Notes: generated by a model from the letters alone, not told the origin. A stretch of DNA of 64,000 nt from Streptomyces sp. SCSIO 75703 (GCF_036607905.1 NZ_CP144555.1:3782001-3846000), one strand, 5' to 3'; positions 32,879 to 42,195 are shown, numbered from the stretch's first letter. Made by a program: numbers and translations.

Positions 32879-33178
32879 GTGCCGCTGACCGAGATCGAGG
32901 TGGCGCTGTGGTGACGTGCCCGGTCGGCGCCGGGAAGGGGGGCGAGATCACCCGGGCCTTCGGTATCCGCCACCACGGGGCGTCGTGCTGAGCGCGCATG
33001 TCGCCGATGTCGAGCGGCTCATCGGCCACCACGCCGACATCGACCTGCGGGGGAGCGCGTCCGGTTCGGCGTCACCACGCACGACGCCGGGCACCGGCTG
33101 ACGGCCGCCGACTCCGGTCTGGCGCACCGCGTCGATACCCTCGCCCAGGCTCATGGCGTGGAGCCGTACGCCGTCTGA
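32879..33178 (+). pseudogene. 4a-hydroxytetrahydrobiopterin dehydratase (PCD) pseudogene
   Basis: Pieces of one PCD-like protein of about 100 residues are spread over three frames: VPLTEIEVALW from GTG 32879, then GEITRAFGIRHHG, then VADVERLIGHHADIDLRG, then ERVRFGVTTHDAG and GLAHRVDTLAQAHG to the TGA at 33176. The HH-x-D and THD-x-G motifs and their order fit pterin-4a-carbinolamine dehydratase, which recycles the cofactor of aromatic hydroxylases. At least three shifts break it, so it cannot be functional as one chain. Confidence 0.65.
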
Positions 33179-33286
33179 CCAGCGGGAACGGGCCGTCGAG
33201 GGGCCGGCGGGCCCGCTGCTGTGGCCCGGTTGTCAGTGCCCTCTGCTCTACTTCAGGGCAGGTGGCGGTGGGTGAGGGGGGCCGGG

Positions 33287-33781
33287 ATGGGTGTGCTGTA
33301 CGACTACTTTCGCGCGGGGGACCATGCCGCGGCGGTGGAGCTGGGCATCGGGCCCGGCGGTGACTGGCGGGCAGGCCGGTCGCTGGAGGAGGCCGGGGCG
33401 GACCGGGTCGACGCGAAGAACCTGGACCCGGTCGTCGTGCTGGGTCAACTGGTCGCCTACGCCGAGGGTGTTCCCTTCGGTGACCTGCCGGACGGCCCGG
33501 TACTGGTCTGGCCCGGGGAACCGCACCCCCGGGGCGAGGTCGAGCCCGGTTCGCCGTGGGACACGGGGCTGATACTCCAGCATGTCCCCGACCGCTGGCG
33601 GGACGTTCTCGCCGCCCTGCCCGAGGACGCGATACCGACGGTCGCCGCCCGGTGGTGCGGGATCGAGGAGGCCGATTTCGCCGGCCCCCTCGACGCGGAG
33701 AGGACCGTCGCCCAGTTCACCGGCCTGGCTCGCCGGGCACGGCGGGCGGGGGTCCGCCTCTACTGCCGGTGCAGCGTGTGA
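33287..33781 (+). CDS. Streptomyces hypothetical protein (MGVLYDYFRA family)
   Basis: A 164-residue soluble protein beginning MGVLYDYFRAGDHAAAVELG. Proteins of this start, with the later VVLGQLVAYAEGVP, VPDRWRDVLAALPEDAIPTV, ARWCGIEEADF and a closing RLYCRCSV, are common in Streptomyces, often several per genome, and have no known function. The ATG at 33287 follows GAGGGGGG. It stands alone between a pseudogene and a convergent acetyltransferase gene. Confidence 0.72.
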   Translation: MGVLYDYFRAGDHAAAVELGIGPGGDWRAGRSLEEAGADRVDAKNLDPVVVLGQLVAYAEGVPFGDLPDGPVLVWPGEPHPRGEVEPGSPWDTGLILQHVPDRWRDVLAALPEDAIPTVAARWCGIEEADFAGPLDAERTVAQFTGLARRARRAGVRLYCRCSV

Positions 33782-33815
33782 CCGTCCCGCGTCCCGTGTG
33801 CGGCGCCCGGCGTGG

Positions 33816-34217
33816 TCACAGGCGCAGCAGGCCCGCCGCGGTCGCCCGGAAGCCGCAGGCGTCGAGGTAGAAGGGGCGCAGGTGGTCCTCGAAGTCGACG
33901 TGGAGCCACGTGCACCGGGCGGCACGGGCCTCCTCGGCGGCCTTGGCGACGAGGGCCGAGCCGACCCCCCGGGTCCGGCAGCGCCGGGCGACCACGGTGT
34001 CCAGCAGGAAGGCGTGGACGCCGCCGTCGCCGAGGACGTTCACGAATCCGACCAGGGAGCCGTCTTCGCGGGCGCAGACCCACCCGAGGCTGTGGCGCTC
34101 CAGCCGGGCCCGCCACGGAGTGCGGGTGACGGGGTGACCGAAGCCCTCGGCGTGCAGCGCGTCGAGTTCCGCGTCCTCGAAGTCGCCACGCCACTCGTAC
34201 GTGATCGACGCGGCCAT
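33816..34217 (-). CDS. GNAT-family N-acetyltransferase
   Basis: A 133-residue single-domain acetyltransferase. The acetyl-CoA motif is RCRTRGVGSALVAKAAEEAR (about 80-100), preceded by HAFLLDTVVA and followed by YLDACGFRA. The substrate is unknown. The ATG at 34217 (or GTG at 34220) overlaps the stop codon of the TerD-like gene, so translation is coupled. Confidence 0.82.
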   Translation of the reverse strand: MAASITYEWRGDFEDAELDALHAEGFGHPVTRTPWRARLERHSLGWVCAREDGSLVGFVNVLGDGGVHAFLLDTVVARRCRTRGVGSALVAKAAEEARAARCTWLHVDFEDHLRPFYLDACGFRATAAGLLRL

Positions 34218-34873
34218 CACGCGGCCTGCGTCCTGAACTCGACCTTGCCCGTGCTCATGCGGAAGGTGCCGTTGGCGTAGCGGGTGGGGCGGGCCTCGAT
34301 GTGGTTGCCGCTGTACTCCTCGACGCGGCGGATCTCGCCGCCGCCGCCGGGGGCCGGGAAGCGGATCGTGATCGTCTCCCGGCCCGGCGCCCGGAAGTCG
34401 CCGTCCAGGCGGATGTACGGCGGGGCCGTATCCGAGCCCAGGTCGCGGTAGTAGACGACCTGCGCGGACCTGAGCGGGCGTCTCCCCTTCGGGGTGACCG
34501 GGTGCGCAGGGACGTGCAGGGCGTACAGGTCGAGGTCGGCGCCCGCCTCGCGCCGGGCCTTGCTGCCGCCGTCCCGTTCCAGACCGGCGGTGACGACGAG
34601 GTCCGGCTCCGGGCCGACGCTCGCCACGACCGGCACCCGTTCCACCGACGCGGGCAGCGCCGCCAGGTCCGCGACGACGGTCTGCCCCGTCAACGCCACC
34701 CCGTCCTGTGCCGGGTGGTTGTGGAAGACGGGCACCTCGTCGCCACGGACCCGGTCGTCCGGGCCGAGCAGCACGGCCGAGACGTCGATGCCGGTGCCGG
34801 CCGAGGTGAGGGTGATGTGGCAGAGCCCGGTGGGCAGGGGCACGGTGCCGCCCTGGGCGAGTTCGGTGGTCAT
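34217..34873 (-). CDS. TerD-family domain protein
   Basis: A 218-residue protein. Its first 130 residues follow the TerD fold: LAQGGTVPLPTG, then IDVSAVLLGPDDRVRGDEVP, VFHNHPAQDG and DLAALPASVERVPVVASVG. The remaining 85 residues are a second domain of unknown type. TerD-like proteins bind calcium and are linked with tellurite resistance and stress. The canonical acidic calcium pairs of TerD (as in the gene at 57584) are less clear here. ATG at 34873. Confidence 0.78.
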   Translation of the reverse strand: MTTELAQGGTVPLPTGLCHITLTSAGTGIDVSAVLLGPDDRVRGDEVPVFHNHPAQDGVALTGQTVVADLAALPASVERVPVVASVGPEPDLVVTAGLERDGGSKARREAGADLDLYALHVPAHPVTPKGRRPLRSAQVVYYRDLGSDTAPPYIRLDGDFRAPGRETITIRFPAPGGGGEIRRVEEYSGNHIEARPTRYANGTFRMSTGKVEFRTQAA

Positions 34874-35032
34874 ACGTGGCCTCTCACGGTGGTGCGCCCA
34901 TCGTCGTACCTCCTGGGGACGCGTGTACGAGGAAGGACCGGTTGCGAGAGGGGGTGGGAGGACGGAGGGGCCCTGCCCCCCTCGGCCCGCGCCCGCGCCA
35001 CCGAGCGGCCCGGCGGACGAGTGGGACGTCGG

Positions 35033-35380
35033 CTACTGAACCGGCGCCGTCGGCGCGTGGCGACGGCGGCGCCCGCGCAGGGACGTGTACACGGTGCCCA
35101 GGACGAAGGACTGGAGCAGGGCGGACACCACGATCCCGCCGATGAAGAACCAGGCCGGCGCGTCCGCCCAGCCGCTGTCGACGAGCCACACGACGAACCC
35201 GAAGAGCGGGAAGGTCAGCAGGGCCGGCCACACCCAGACCAACGAGGCGTCCGGGCCGCTCGCGTACAGCGGCTCCGCCGCGGCGAGGACGATGGCCGCG
35301 CCCACCAGCGAGAGGTAGACCGCGGAGACGGGGTTGGTGACGGCGCGGCGCGTGAACGTACGTATCGGGCGGGTGTTCAT
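35033..35380 (-). CDS. SCO4225-like small membrane protein
   Basis: A 115-residue protein with three membrane segments (VSAVYLSLVGAAIVLAAAEP, SLVWVWPALLTFPLFGFVVW, APAWFFIGGIVVSALLQSFV) between basic ends ([21 protein letters not shown]). It resembles a membrane protein family known from the same chromosomal region of S. coelicolor. ATG at 35380 behind GGGGGAGAT. No function assigned. Confidence 0.72.
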   Translation of the reverse strand: MNTRPIRTFTRRAVTNPVSAVYLSLVGAAIVLAAAEPLYASGPDASLVWVWPALLTFPLFGFVVWLVDSGWADAPAWFFIGGIVVSALLQSFVLGTVYTSLRGRRRRHAPTAPVQ

Positions 35381-35533
35381 CGGGATCTCCCCCAGGGGTC
35401 GGCGACGTGACTCCAGGGTCGGACGGTGGTCCGTCCGTGTCCTGAGTACCCGTACTCAGCTCGCCCACGTCCCGGTACGCGCCCGCGGTGGCCGGGAGGC
35501 CCGGCCACCGCACCGCGTCAGTTCACCGTGCGG

Positions 35534-35689
35534 TCAGCCGCACTGGCAGGGGTTTCCGGACTGGCAGCCGCAGCCGCACCCCGAACCGCAACCGCAGGCG
35601 GCGATCAGGGGCAGGCTCTTGAGGTCTGCGGGCTGCTCGGTCGGGCGCTGCTGCGCGGGGTCGGGCTGCTGAGCGGGGGATTCGGCCAT
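35534..35689 (-). CDS. cysteine-rich 51-residue peptide
   Basis: After a Gln/Pro-rich half (MAESPAQQPDPAQQRPTEQP), the end holds eight Cys in 20 residues, alternating with Gly: ACGCGSGCGCGC, then NPCQCG. A very good ribosome-binding site (AAGGAGG) precedes the ATG at 35689. The Cys-x-Cys pattern suggests metal binding as in metallothionein-like peptides, or a modified peptide. No modifying enzymes are near. The adjacent gap 35381-35533 has nothing else. Confidence 0.68.
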   Translation of the reverse strand: MAESPAQQPDPAQQRPTEQPADLKSLPLIAACGCGSGCGCGCQSGNPCQCG

Positions 35690-36132
35690 GGGACCCTCCT
35701 TGAGGCTCGTGCCTGTGACCATTGGATGCCCCGAGTGGCGGTCGCATCAACGGCGCATGCCGTGATCACGTGCGCCCCCCGGCCGCCGGTCCCGGGGCTC
35801 CGCGGGGCGCGGTTCCGCCGGGCCGGGGTTCAGCGGGCGAGGGGCCGCCGGGCCCGGGTGCTCGGGGGCGCGGGCCCGGTGGAGCCTCGCCGGGCCGCCG
35901 TTCCGGCCGCGGCCCGAGCGGCCCGCGGCCCGCCCCCGCAACGGCCGCAACGGTCCCGAGCACCCGGGGAACACCTGCGGTACGGGGTGCCTTCGAGGCC
36001 CGGGGCCCCGGAGCCCGGGGAAGCCCCGAGCCCGGTAAGCCCCGAGCCCGGGGCACCCGGGCCCCGGTAAGCCCCAAGTCGCCGGAAGCACTCCCAGCCC
36101 AGGCGCCCCCCGAAGCGCCGACGCCACCCGTA

Positions 36133-36258
36133 GCACCGGCACTGCACGAAGCACCGGTACCACATGAAGCACCGGCACCACCGGCACTGCACGAAGCACC
36201 GGTACTGCACGAAGCACCGGCACCACCGGCACCACACGAAGCGCCGGCGCCACCCGAA
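36133..36258. repeat. 18/27-bp tandem repeats, six units
   Basis: Units start at 36133, 36151, 36169 (27 bp), 36196, 36214 (27 bp) and 36241, each GCACCGG... ending CACGAA or a variant. Read in one frame they give Ala-Pro-x-x-His-Glu repeats. The stretch 35690-36310 is GC-rich low-complexity DNA without a gene that I trust. Confidence 0.8.
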
Positions 36259-36310
36259 GTCGCGCCGGCAACCGAGACGCGTTTCCCCGGGAGGCCGGCC
36301 CGCGTGTCCG

Positions 36311-37027
36311 TCAGCTCTCCTCGGCCGCCTCCGCCGTTCCCGTCGCCTCGCCCCGGCTCACCGCCGGCAGGTCCGCCTGGAGTTCGTCGGCGTGCTCGCC
36401 GGTGACCAGGTACACCACCCGCTTGGCGACCGCCACGGCGTGGTCCGCGTACCGCTCGTAGTAGCGGCCCAGCAGGGTCACGTCGACGGCCGTCTCGATG
36501 CCGTGCTTCCAGCGGTCGTCCATCAGGTGCTGGAAGAGGGTGCGGTGCAGGAGGTCCATCTCGTCGTCGTCCTGCTCCAACTGGAGGGCCAGCTCGACGT
36601 CCTTGGTGATGATCACCTCGGCCGCCTTGGCCATCAGCCGCTGGGCGAGCTGCCCCATCTCCAGGATGGTGGCGTGCAGGTCGCGGGGGACCGCCCGCGA
36701 CGGGTAGCGCAGCCGGGCCAGCTTGGCCACGTGCTGGGCCAGGTCACCCGAACGCTCCAGGTCAGCCGACATCCGCAGCGACGTGACGACGATGCGCAGG
36801 TCCGTGGCGACCGGCTGCTGCCGGGCCAGCAGGGTGATCGCCCGAGCCTCCAGGTCGTGCTGGAGCTCGTCGACCTTCTCGTCGCCCTCGATCACCTCCT
36901 CGGCGAGCTTCAGGTCGGCGTCGAGGATGGCGGTCGTGGCGCGTCCGATCGCCGAACCGACCAGCCGGCCCATCTCCACCAGACCGTCGCCGATCGAGTC
37001 CAGTTCCTCGTGGTAGGCGTCCCGCAT
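36311..37027 (-). CDS. phoU: phosphate transport/regulatory protein PhoU
   Basis: A 238-residue all-helical protein made of two PhoU repeats (each with E-x-x-x-D metal motifs, for example EGDEKVDELQHDLE and QDDDEMDLLHRTLF). PhoU modulates the PhoR-PhoP response to phosphate in the cytoplasm. A Glu/Ala tail ends it. ATG at 37027 behind AGAGGG. It is divergent from phoR, and the intervening 200 bases contain PHO-box repeats, as in other Streptomyces. Confidence 0.93.
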   Translation of the reverse strand: MRDAYHEELDSIGDGLVEMGRLVGSAIGRATTAILDADLKLAEEVIEGDEKVDELQHDLEARAITLLARQQPVATDLRIVVTSLRMSADLERSGDLAQHVAKLARLRYPSRAVPRDLHATILEMGQLAQRLMAKAAEVIITKDVELALQLEQDDDEMDLLHRTLFQHLMDDRWKHGIETAVDVTLLGRYYERYADHAVAVAKRVVYLVTGEHADELQADLPAVSRGEATGTAEAAEES

Positions 37028-37121
37028 CAGGTTCCCTCTCGTACGTCGTGGCGGGGGCTCGGATCCCCCGCCCCGGCCCCACGGCCCCACCGTCCGGCCC
37101 GTACGCGTCCGTTTCCGGCAC

Positions 37122-37154
37122 CCGGAATGAACCACCCCTGGCCCCCAGGTGAAC
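37122..37154 (-). promoter_or_regulatory. PHO box: 11-nt direct repeat units for PhoP
   Basis: On the minus strand the units are GTTCACCTGGG (37154-37144), GGCCAGGGGTG (37143-37133) and GTTCATTCCGG (37132-37122). The first and third fit the GTTCACC-type consensus and are exactly 22 bases apart. They lie between phoU and phoR. Confidence 0.72.
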
Positions 37155-37227
37155 TCTGGGCGACGAGTGTTCGAGGTCGCACGCCGATGGCTGGGGACAG
37201 TCCGTACCTCATGCCTAACCTGGACGC

Positions 37228-38979
37228 ATGGACGTGAACGCGGCGGTCGCCGCAGTGGCGGCGCTCGCCGGATTGCTCACCGGCGTCATCGCAGTGCTGG
37301 CGTTCCGCTGGAGCGAGCGCGACCAGAGCCGCCCCACCCGCACCTCCCTGCACACCGACCCGGTGCTCCCGCCGGGCGTGGACACGGTGCTGTCCGTGCT
37401 GCGGTCCTCGGCGGTCGTCCTCGACGAGGCCGACGCGGTGGTCAAGGCCAGCTCGGCCGCGTACGCCCTCGGTCTGGTCCGGGGCGGCCGGCTCGCCGTC
37501 GACCCCATGCTCCAGATGGCGCGGGACACCCGCCGCGACGGGGAGATACGCCAGGTCGAGCTGGACCTGCCACGCCGCAGCGGGCGGGGCGAGGCGCTGG
37601 CCGTCTCCGCGCGCGTCGCGCCGCTGGGCTCCCGGCTGGTGCTCCTGCTGGTGGAGGACCTCACCGAGGCCCGCCGCATCGAGGCGGTCCGGCGCGACTT
37701 CGTCGCCAACGTGAGCCACGAGCTGAAGACGCCGGTCGGCGCGCTGTCCCTGCTCTCCGAGGCGGTGATGGACGCCTCGGACGACCCCGAGGCGGTCGAG
37801 CGCTTCGCCGGGCGGATGCAGATCGAGGCGACCCGGCTCACCAACCTGGTCCAGGAGCTGATCGACCTGTCCCGGGTGCAGAACGACGACACCCTCGACG
37901 ACGCCGAGCCGGTCCGGGTGGACGAGCTGGTCGCCGAGGCCGTCGACCGCTGCCGGCACGCGGCCGGCACCAAGCAGATCACCATGGCGACGGCCGGCGC
38001 CGCGGGCCTGTCGGTGCACGGCAACCGCGGCCAGCTCGCCGCCGCCATCGGCAACCTCGTCGAGAACGCCGTCAACTACTCACCCGCCCGCACCCGCGTC
38101 GGCATCGCGGTCCGCCGGGTCGCCGCGTCCGGCGGCGCCATGATCGAGGTCGCCGTGACCGACCAGGGCATCGGCATCTCGGAGAAGGACCGGGAACGCG
38201 TGTTCGAGCGCTTCTACCGGGTCGACCCGGCCCGCTCCCGGGCCACCGGCGGTACGGGGCTGGGCCTCGCCATCGTCAAGCACGTGGTCGCCACGCACGG
38301 CGGGGACGTCACGCTGTGGAGCGCCGAGGGGCAGGGCTCCACCTTCACCCTGCGCCTGCCCGAATCGGGACCCGCCGGCACCCCCCGGGACACGGCGGGG
38401 CCGGGAGCCCCGGAGTACGGTGACTCCGACCCGGACGACCCCGCCCACGGCGGCCCCGAAGACCGCACCGGCTCCGCCGGGCCCGCCGGCCCCACCGGAC
38501 TCTCCGGTCCCACCGGCCCCGCAGACGACCACCCCACCGACCCCACCGGGCCCACCGGCCCCACCGGGCCCACCAGCCGCACCGCCCTCGACGGCCCCAC
38601 TGCCGCCACCGGTCCCTCAGACCTGCCCGGCCCCCCAGACCTCCCCGACCCCGCCGACCGCGCGCAGTACGGCGCGGACGGTGGCACGGCGCCCGGATCC
38701 CCCGGGGACGCCACGGAACGCACCGCGTCCGAGCCGCCCCAGGAGCCCGCCGGCCCCGTCTCCCACCCCGACCCCGATCCCGACCCCGTCCCGAGCGGAG
38801 ACACCGCCCGGGTCGCCGACCCCGCACCGCGCGCCGACGCCGCCCCGACCACGGCGGACGAGGAACGCGCGGCATCCGCGGACCCCGCGGAGGAGAAGGG
38901 GGCGGCCGGACGGCCCGACCCCGCCGCCTCCCACCGATCCCCGTACGAAACGCTTCCCGCCCCGGAGGTCCTTCCGTGA
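37228..38979 (+). CDS. phoR: sensor histidine kinase PhoR with long disordered tail
   Basis: A 583-residue membrane kinase that senses phosphate limitation. One N-terminal membrane helix (about 4-26), a PAS-like region, the dimerisation helix with His164 in NVSHELKTP, and an ATPase domain with the N box ([12 protein letters not shown]), [10 protein letters not shown] and [10 protein letters not shown]. The kinase ends at about residue 386. A tail of nearly 200 residues rich in Gly-Pro-Thr, Asp and Pro follows, including collagen-like GPTGPTGPT, which is absent from the roughly 426-residue family members I know. The stop overlaps the phoP start by four bases. Confidence 0.92.
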   Translation: MDVNAAVAAVAALAGLLTGVIAVLAFRWSERDQSRPTRTSLHTDPVLPPGVDTVLSVLRSSAVVLDEADAVVKASSAAYALGLVRGGRLAVDPMLQMARDTRRDGEIRQVELDLPRRSGRGEALAVSARVAPLGSRLVLLLVEDLTEARRIEAVRRDFVANVSHELKTPVGALSLLSEAVMDASDDPEAVERFAGRMQIEATRLTNLVQELIDLSRVQNDDTLDDAEPVRVDELVAEAVDRCRHAAGTKQITMATAGAAGLSVHGNRGQLAAAIGNLVENAVNYSPARTRVGIAVRRVAASGGAMIEVAVTDQGIGISEKDRERVFERFYRVDPARSRATGGTGLGLAIVKHVVATHGGDVTLWSAEGQGSTFTLRLPESGPAGTPRDTAGPGAPEYGDSDPDDPAHGGPEDRTGSAGPAGPTGLSGPTGPADDHPTDPTGPTGPTGPTSRTALDGPTAATGPSDLPGPPDLPDPADRAQYGADGGTAPGSPGDATERTASEPPQEPAGPVSHPDPDPDPVPSGDTARVADPAPRADAAPTTADEERAASADPAEEKGAAGRPDPAASHRSPYETLPAPEVLP

Positions 38980-39656
38980 CCCGTGTGCTCGTCGTCGAGG
39001 ACGAGGAGTCCTTCTCCGACGCCCTGTCGTACATGCTCCGCAAGGAGGGCTTCGAGGTCGCGGTCGCGACCACGGGGCCCGACGGACTCGACGAGTTCGA
39101 GCGCAACGGCGCCGACCTCGTCCTCCTCGACCTGATGCTGCCCGGCCTGCCGGGCACCGAGGTCTGCCGCCAGCTCCGCGGCCGCTCCAACGTCCCCGTG
39201 ATCATGGTCACGGCCAAGGACAGCGAGATCGACAAGGTCGTGGGGCTGGAGATAGGGGCGGACGACTACGTCACCAAGCCCTTCTCCTCCCGCGAACTGG
39301 TCGCCCGGATCCGCGCCGTGCTGCGCCGCCGCGGCGAGCCCGAGGAGATCGCCCCCGCCGCGCTGGAGGCCGGCCCGGTCCGCATGGACGTGGACCGGCA
39401 CGTGGTGACCGTCGGCGGTACCAAGGTCGACCTGCCGCTGAAGGAGTTCGACCTGCTGGAGATGCTGCTGCGCAACGCGGGCCGGGTGCTGACCCGCATG
39501 CAGCTCATCGACCGGGTGTGGGGCGCCGACTACGTCGGCGACACCAAGACCCTGGACGTCCACGTCAAGCGGCTGCGCGCCAAGATCGAGCCCGACCCGG
39601 GCGCACCGCGGTACCTGGTGACCGTGCGGGGTCTCGGCTACAAGTTCGAGCCGTAG
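38976..39656 (+). CDS. phoP: response regulator PhoP
   Basis: A 226-residue OmpR-type regulator that activates phosphate-starvation genes and restrains antibiotic production in Streptomyces. The receiver has [10 protein letters not shown], the phospho-acceptor Asp52 in [10 protein letters not shown], and DDYVTKPF. The C-terminal winged helix has [28 protein letters not shown] and [13 protein letters not shown] start at 38976, overlapping phoR. A very strong bidirectional hairpin follows. Confidence 0.95.
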   Translation: MTRVLVVEDEESFSDALSYMLRKEGFEVAVATTGPDGLDEFERNGADLVLLDLMLPGLPGTEVCRQLRGRSNVPVIMVTAKDSEIDKVVGLEIGADDYVTKPFSSRELVARIRAVLRRRGEPEEIAPAALEAGPVRMDVDRHVVTVGGTKVDLPLKEFDLLEMLLRNAGRVLTRMQLIDRVWGADYVGDTKTLDVHVKRLRAKIEPDPGAPRYLVTVRGLGYKFEP

Positions 39657-39675
39657 ACCGGCCCGGTGTGACGAC

Positions 39676-39719
39676 ACGCGAAGGGCGGGACCTCCCCGGG
39701 GAGGTCCCGCCCTTCGCGT
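39676..39719. terminator. 44-bp perfect palindrome, bidirectional terminator
   Basis: The arms (39676-39697 and 39698-39719) are perfectly complementary, 22 bases each, starting ACGCGAAGGGCGGG. It lies 20 bases after phoP and 29 bases after the convergent lipoprotein gene. Confidence 0.85.
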
Positions 39720-39748
39720 CGGCCGGTCGCGGCCGGTCGCGTACGGGG

Positions 39749-40366
39749 TCAGCCGGCGGCCGGCTCCTCGGAGGCACCGGCGCTCGCCGACGCGCTCGCG
39801 TCGGCCGACGGCTCGGTGGCGGCGTCCGCCGGAGCGCCCGGGGCGGCCGGGGTCTCGCTCGGGCCCCAGTCCGAGAAGAAGCTCTCGGCGGGGACGACGA
39901 ACGCCTGGAGGTTCACGTCACCGGTCTTGCTGAAGGTGAAGGTGACCTTCTGGGCGTTGCCGTCCTGGACGGACTCGCGGCTGCTGGGCAGGACGGCGGC
40001 GGCGTTGTCCTTGCCGCCGATGATCAGGGAGCCCCCGGCCGGGACGACCAGGCCGCCGCTGCCCTTGGCGGGCTTCAGCTCGGCGGTCTTGCCGGTGCCG
40101 GGCAGCGTGATGGACTCCAGCGTCTGGTCGGTGCGGCCTTCGTTGAAGAGCGTGGCGGCGACCACGGCCGGACCGGTCGACTGGAGGTCGGGCTGCGTGA
40201 TGACGACGGCGTTCTGGATCTTGATGTCGCCGACGGCCGTGGCCGCGTGATCCGGCTGGATCTGCAGGCTCTGGGCGTTGTGGCCGGCGCCGCACGCGGC
40301 GAGCGAGGCGATCGAGAACGCGATGGCGGCGGCGGCGAGGGCGCCGCGTCGAAGGCTGCTGCTCAC
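39749..40366 (-). CDS. lipoprotein of unknown function
   Basis: A 205-residue exported lipoprotein. The signal peptide ends in a lipobox (SLAACG, Cys25). The mature part is a beta-rich domain (ATAVGDIKIQNAVVITQPDL, VAATLFNEGRTDQTLESITL) resembling DUF461/copper-chaperone-like folds, but without the Met/His copper ligands I would expect. An Ala/Ser/Glu tail follows. GTG start at 40366 behind GGAG. It is conserved beside phoP and carD. Function unknown. Confidence 0.78.
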   Translation of the reverse strand: MSSSLRRGALAAAAIAFSIASLAACGAGHNAQSLQIQPDHAATAVGDIKIQNAVVITQPDLQSTGPAVVAATLFNEGRTDQTLESITLPGTGKTAELKPAKGSGGLVVPAGGSLIIGGKDNAAAVLPSSRESVQDGNAQKVTFTFSKTGDVNLQAFVVPAESFFSDWGPSETPAAPGAPADAATEPSADASASASAGASEEPAAG

Positions 40367-40971
40367 GGCGGCGGCAACTCCTAGGACTCGAGCGAGGCGG
40401 CGGCAACGGATAAAGCCGCCCTAAGTGATGGTCAGCGACCATAGGTTACCGAGCCGTCCCGAGGCCGCCGCACCCGACCCTCCCCGAGGGGCGCCCGGCT
40501 TAGCCCGGCAGGCGGTAGACCGGTCGGGAAACCGGCCGGCGCGGTCGCCGGACCCGGCGGGCCCCGGCCCCTCGGGGAGCCCCCGCCGCAGGGCCGCCGG
40601 CCGGAACCGGAACCTCCGCCATGGACCCGTGCCCGCGCCCTCGCACGCCCACGGCCCCGAGGAACCGCACTCCTCCCAGGCGCCCCCACCCCCGCAGGGC
40701 CCCACGCTCTCCCGCGCCCCCTCACCCCGGTGCCTCCCTCGTTCCCTCTCCTCCCCTCTGGCCTCTGCCTCTGCCTCCCTCCTGTGTTCTCCCGTGAGCC
40801 CGTACCCGCCCGGCACGCCCCGTTACTTTCACGCCACACCCGAGACCGCATCCCGGCCGCCTTTGGTGCCTTTGGAGTACCCCGTCCGTGCGTCATTCCG
40901 ATAAGAAGCCCCGCGATACCGCCGGGCTGTCGGCCCGTGAATTGCGGGTGAAGGAATGCGTCCCCGGGCCG

Positions 40972-41019
40972 GGAATTGATCACGGCGGGCCGGTGGCCCT
41001 CCGGCGGGTGATCAATTCC
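40972..41019. repeat. 12-bp inverted repeat in the carD upstream gap
   Basis: GGAATTGATCAC (40972-40983) and GTGATCAATTCC (41008-41019) enclose 24 bases. The gap 40367-41317 (about 950 bases) has no gene that I can support. Confidence 0.6.
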
Positions 41020-41317
41020 GGGATTCGACCGGAACCCCGCCCCGACTGTCGAACGCAGTAGCGGAAGTCGCACGTCAGGGACCGGACATATGGGGATGTT
41101 TGGTTGGTGTGGCGAGGCTCCCGGAGGAGGTGACGTGGGTGTTTCGCCCGGCCCGGAGAGCCCCTCCGACCTGCGAATACGAGGTTCCGCTGACCCCGCG
41201 CAGCACGTTCCTGTGACTGTTGTCAACCCCCGAGATATGCCCTGACCTGCGAAAACGCCATTCAGTAGGCGCCGTATCCGTGTTACCCTGGATAGCCACG
41301 GAAGGGGTACCTGTCAC

Positions 41318-41800
41318 ATGACGTTCAAGGTTGGCGACACCGTGGTCTATCCCCATCACGGGGCCGCGCTGATCGAGGCTATCGAAACTCGCCAGATCAA
41401 AGGCGTGGACAAGACCTACTTGGTGCTGAAGGTCGCCCAGGGTGACCTGACGGTACGTGTGCCAGCGGACAATGCGGAGTTCGTCGGCGTGCGTGATGTG
41501 GTCGGTCAGGACGGGCTGGACCGGGTCTTCGAGGTGCTGCGCGCGCCGTACGCCGAGGAGCCCACGAACTGGTCGCGTCGTTACAAGGCAAACCTGGAGA
41601 AGCTCGCCTCCGGCGACGTCATCCGGGTCGCGGAAGTCGTGCGCGACCTCTGGCGGCGCGAGCGCGAGCGCGGACTGTCCGCGGGCGAGAAGCGCATGCT
41701 CGCCAAGGCGCGTCAGATCCTGGTGAGCGAGCTGGCCCTCGCGGAGAACACCAACGAGGACAAGGCCGAGGCCCTGCTCGACGAGGTTCTCGCTTCCTGA
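41318..41800 (+). CDS. carD: CarD/CdnL-family RNA polymerase-binding regulator
   Basis: A 160-residue protein that binds RNA polymerase beta subunit and stabilises open promoter complexes. The N-terminal Tudor-like RID domain ([37 protein letters not shown]) is followed by the helical DNA-binding domain ([15 protein letters not shown] with the conserved Trp, and [18 protein letters not shown]). ATG at 41318 behind GGAAGGGG. It precedes ispD-ispF as in other actinobacteria. Confidence 0.93.
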   Translation: MTFKVGDTVVYPHHGAALIEAIETRQIKGVDKTYLVLKVAQGDLTVRVPADNAEFVGVRDVVGQDGLDRVFEVLRAPYAEEPTNWSRRYKANLEKLASGDVIRVAEVVRDLWRRERERGLSAGEKRMLAKARQILVSELALAENTNEDKAEALLDEVLAS

Positions 41801-42195
41801 GGCGGGACGCTCGCGTGGCCTGACGCGAGGCGCGTTCGCCGCACGCTCGGAACCAGCGCACGGAAATGCCGTGGTGCCCGATGACAGTTTCTGTCGCCGG
41901 GCGCCGCGGCATGTTCGTCCCGGGAGCCGCGGGAACCACCGAGGCCGGATCCGCCGGAACCACCGGTCGGCCGCGGAGTCCTTCACCGGTGCGTCCGGTG
42001 CATTTGGTGCGTCCTGCGGGGCCCCCGGGAGCCGCCGGACTTCGTAGGCTCGTCCCGGGAGGTCTCCCGGTCCCTCGCGTGCCGGGCCCGGTCCGCGGCT
42101 CGACCAGGGTCACGGAAGGGTCCGGTCAAGGCGTAGCGCCCGGCACGGTGAGGCCATACCCACCTAGGTCGAGCACACAAACCTGACAGGAACCG

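Noticed and set aside
32536..32991. 151-residue plus-strand frame starting in the palindrome
   Set aside because: Its start codon lies inside the operator palindrome and no family features are seen; a short piece belongs to the dehydratase pseudogene.
36133..36258. CRISPR-like array
   Set aside because: Units are adjacent without unique spacers of constant length; this is a simple tandem repeat.
35722..36405. 227-residue Pro/Ala-rich plus-strand frame
   Set aside because: Overlaps the phoU coding end and consists of low-complexity and repeat sequence; kept only as a repeat.
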